63,180 bases of DNA from Sphingobacteriales bacterium (GTDB lineage: Bacteria; Bacteroidota; Bacteroidia; Chitinophagales; Chitinophagaceae). The stretch is taken from positions 1-63,180 of the forward strand of contig JAIXSZ010000052.1 of NCBI GenBank assembly GCA_027484425.1. The letters are read 5' to 3'. The first letter of the stretch is position 1, and each line of letters opens with the position of its first letter. This document shows positions 62,660 to 63,180 of the stretch, piece by piece. Both the position numbers and the translations under genes were made by a program. The notes beneath the pieces were generated by a model. The model had not been told where the DNA came from and did no database searches. It saw nothing but the letters and a program-made list of their open reading frames with translations.

Positions 62660-63180
62660 ATGAAAAACCCCCTTTTCCTCCTCTTTTTTCTGCCTTTTTG
62701 CTCTCAGGCGCAGATCATTGTTACCGTGGCTGGTGGCGGCTCTGCTACTACCAATGGGGTACCTGCCACCTCAGCCAATATAGGCGTGCCTTATGCAATA
62801 GCAATGTACAACAATGGCGATTTGATAATTTCCGATAATTATGGCAGTAAAATTTATAAAGTTAGCCCTGCTTACAATGGCACTATCACTACCATAGCTG
62901 GTACAGGTTTAAGTGGGTACAGTGGCGATGGCGGACCAGCTATTAACGCAGAAATCGGTGGTCCACAATTCATTTGTACAGACAATAATGACAATATATA
63001 CATAGCGCAAAGTCACCGACTAAGGAAAATTGCTACAACAGGCATCATCACCACCATAGCTGGCACGGGTGTAGCTGGGTACAATGGCGATGGTATTCCT
63101 GCTACTTCCGCGCAGGTAAATGTGGTGAATGGCATAGCTATAGACGATACAGGCAATGTATATTTTGTTGATAGGGTAAA
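62660..63180 (+). CDS. Secreted NHL-repeat protein, cut by right window edge
   Basis: A frame opens with the ATG at 62660 and runs off the window without a stop. It begins with a signal peptide (MKNPLFLLFFLPFCSQAQ), followed by repeated NHL/SMP-30-like units (ITTIAGTGLSGYSGDGGPA, then IITTIAGTGVAGYNGDG), a beta-propeller pattern common in Bacteroidota surface proteins that usually end in a type IX sorting domain. The ATG is preceded by TAATTTTA, near the -7 consensus. Confidence 0.85.
   Translation, partial: MKNPLFLLFFLPFCSQAQIIVTVAGGGSATTNGVPATSANIGVPYAIAMYNNGDLIISDNYGSKIYKVSPAYNGTITTIAGTGLSGYSGDGGPAINAEIGGPQFICTDNNDNIYIAQSHRLRKIATTGIITTIAGTGVAGYNGDGIPATSAQVNVVNGIAIDDTGNVYFVDRV

Overview
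The window looks like a chromosomal segment of a Bacteroidota bacterium, most likely of the Chitinophagales/Sphingobacteriia type. The signs are Por/type IX secretion C-terminal sorting domains, a TonB-dependent receptor with a carboxypeptidase-like N-terminal domain, DUF3667 and DUF1573 proteins, a WecE/RffA aminotransferase, and many TAnnTTTG promoter boxes (the Bacteroidota -7 element), several paired with TTTG about 19 nt upstream. The genus cannot be named from the sequence alone. Both window edges cut genes.

Positions 1 to about 16,700 are accessory DNA. The first 7.8 kb is one + strand run of five genes: an edge-cut winged-helix/CxxC protein, a calcineurin-like phosphoesterase, a 1468-residue protein joining a DUF559/Vsr-like nuclease domain to a RecQ-type helicase, a coiled-coil protein with a C-terminal membrane anchor overlapping the helicase stop, and a helical TPR-like protein. 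This has the look of an anti-invader (defence) operon and is the best candidate here for an undescribed system. Next come single-gene or two-gene cassettes (DUF4375/DMP19-like, a membrane-anchored TPR protein, a HEPN pair, an HNH-like protein). Four copies of one element lie between them: a hairpin plus a short minus-strand 21-codon frame. A HigB/HigA toxin-antitoxin pair with a palindromic operator follows, then a PQ-loop-like membrane gene and a SET-domain gene between two direct repeats of about 150 bp, then a six-unit tandem array of 191-193 bp that carries a 10-bp palindrome and a hydrophobic minus-strand frame in every unit.

From about 16,840 onward the content is mostly chromosomal housekeeping and envelope genes: a YciO-like Sua5-domain protein, a 3-hydroxyisobutyrate-dehydrogenase-like enzyme, a PAS/GAF histidine kinase with response regulator, a Fur/Zur-type regulator divergent from a MerC-like membrane protein around a shared palindrome, saccharopine dehydrogenase, accD-smpB, GtrA, an M1 aminopeptidase, DUF3667, a SpoU/TrmH methyltransferase, a lipoprotein, an outer-membrane protein and a von Willebrand A membrane protein.

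Positions 34.1-41.2 kb hold a minus-strand surface-glycan cluster (GT-C glycosyltransferase, methyltransferase, sugar aminotransferase, HAD, ATP-grasp, epimerase, polyprenol-type GT2), divergent from panB. Then come three consecutive DUF1573 paralogues, a heptosyltransferase-like GT9 overlapping a TsaC/Sua5 gene, type IX secreted proteins (including two tandem ~1160-residue paralogues whose ends are nearly identical and whose middles differ), a SRAP/HMCES protein, a DNA-alkylation-repeat protein, dapA, accA, a TonB-dependent receptor, a Crp/Fnr regulator, and the start of an NHL-repeat secreted protein cut by the right edge. Both carboxyltransferase subunits of acetyl-CoA carboxylase (accD, accA) are present, about 33 kb apart.
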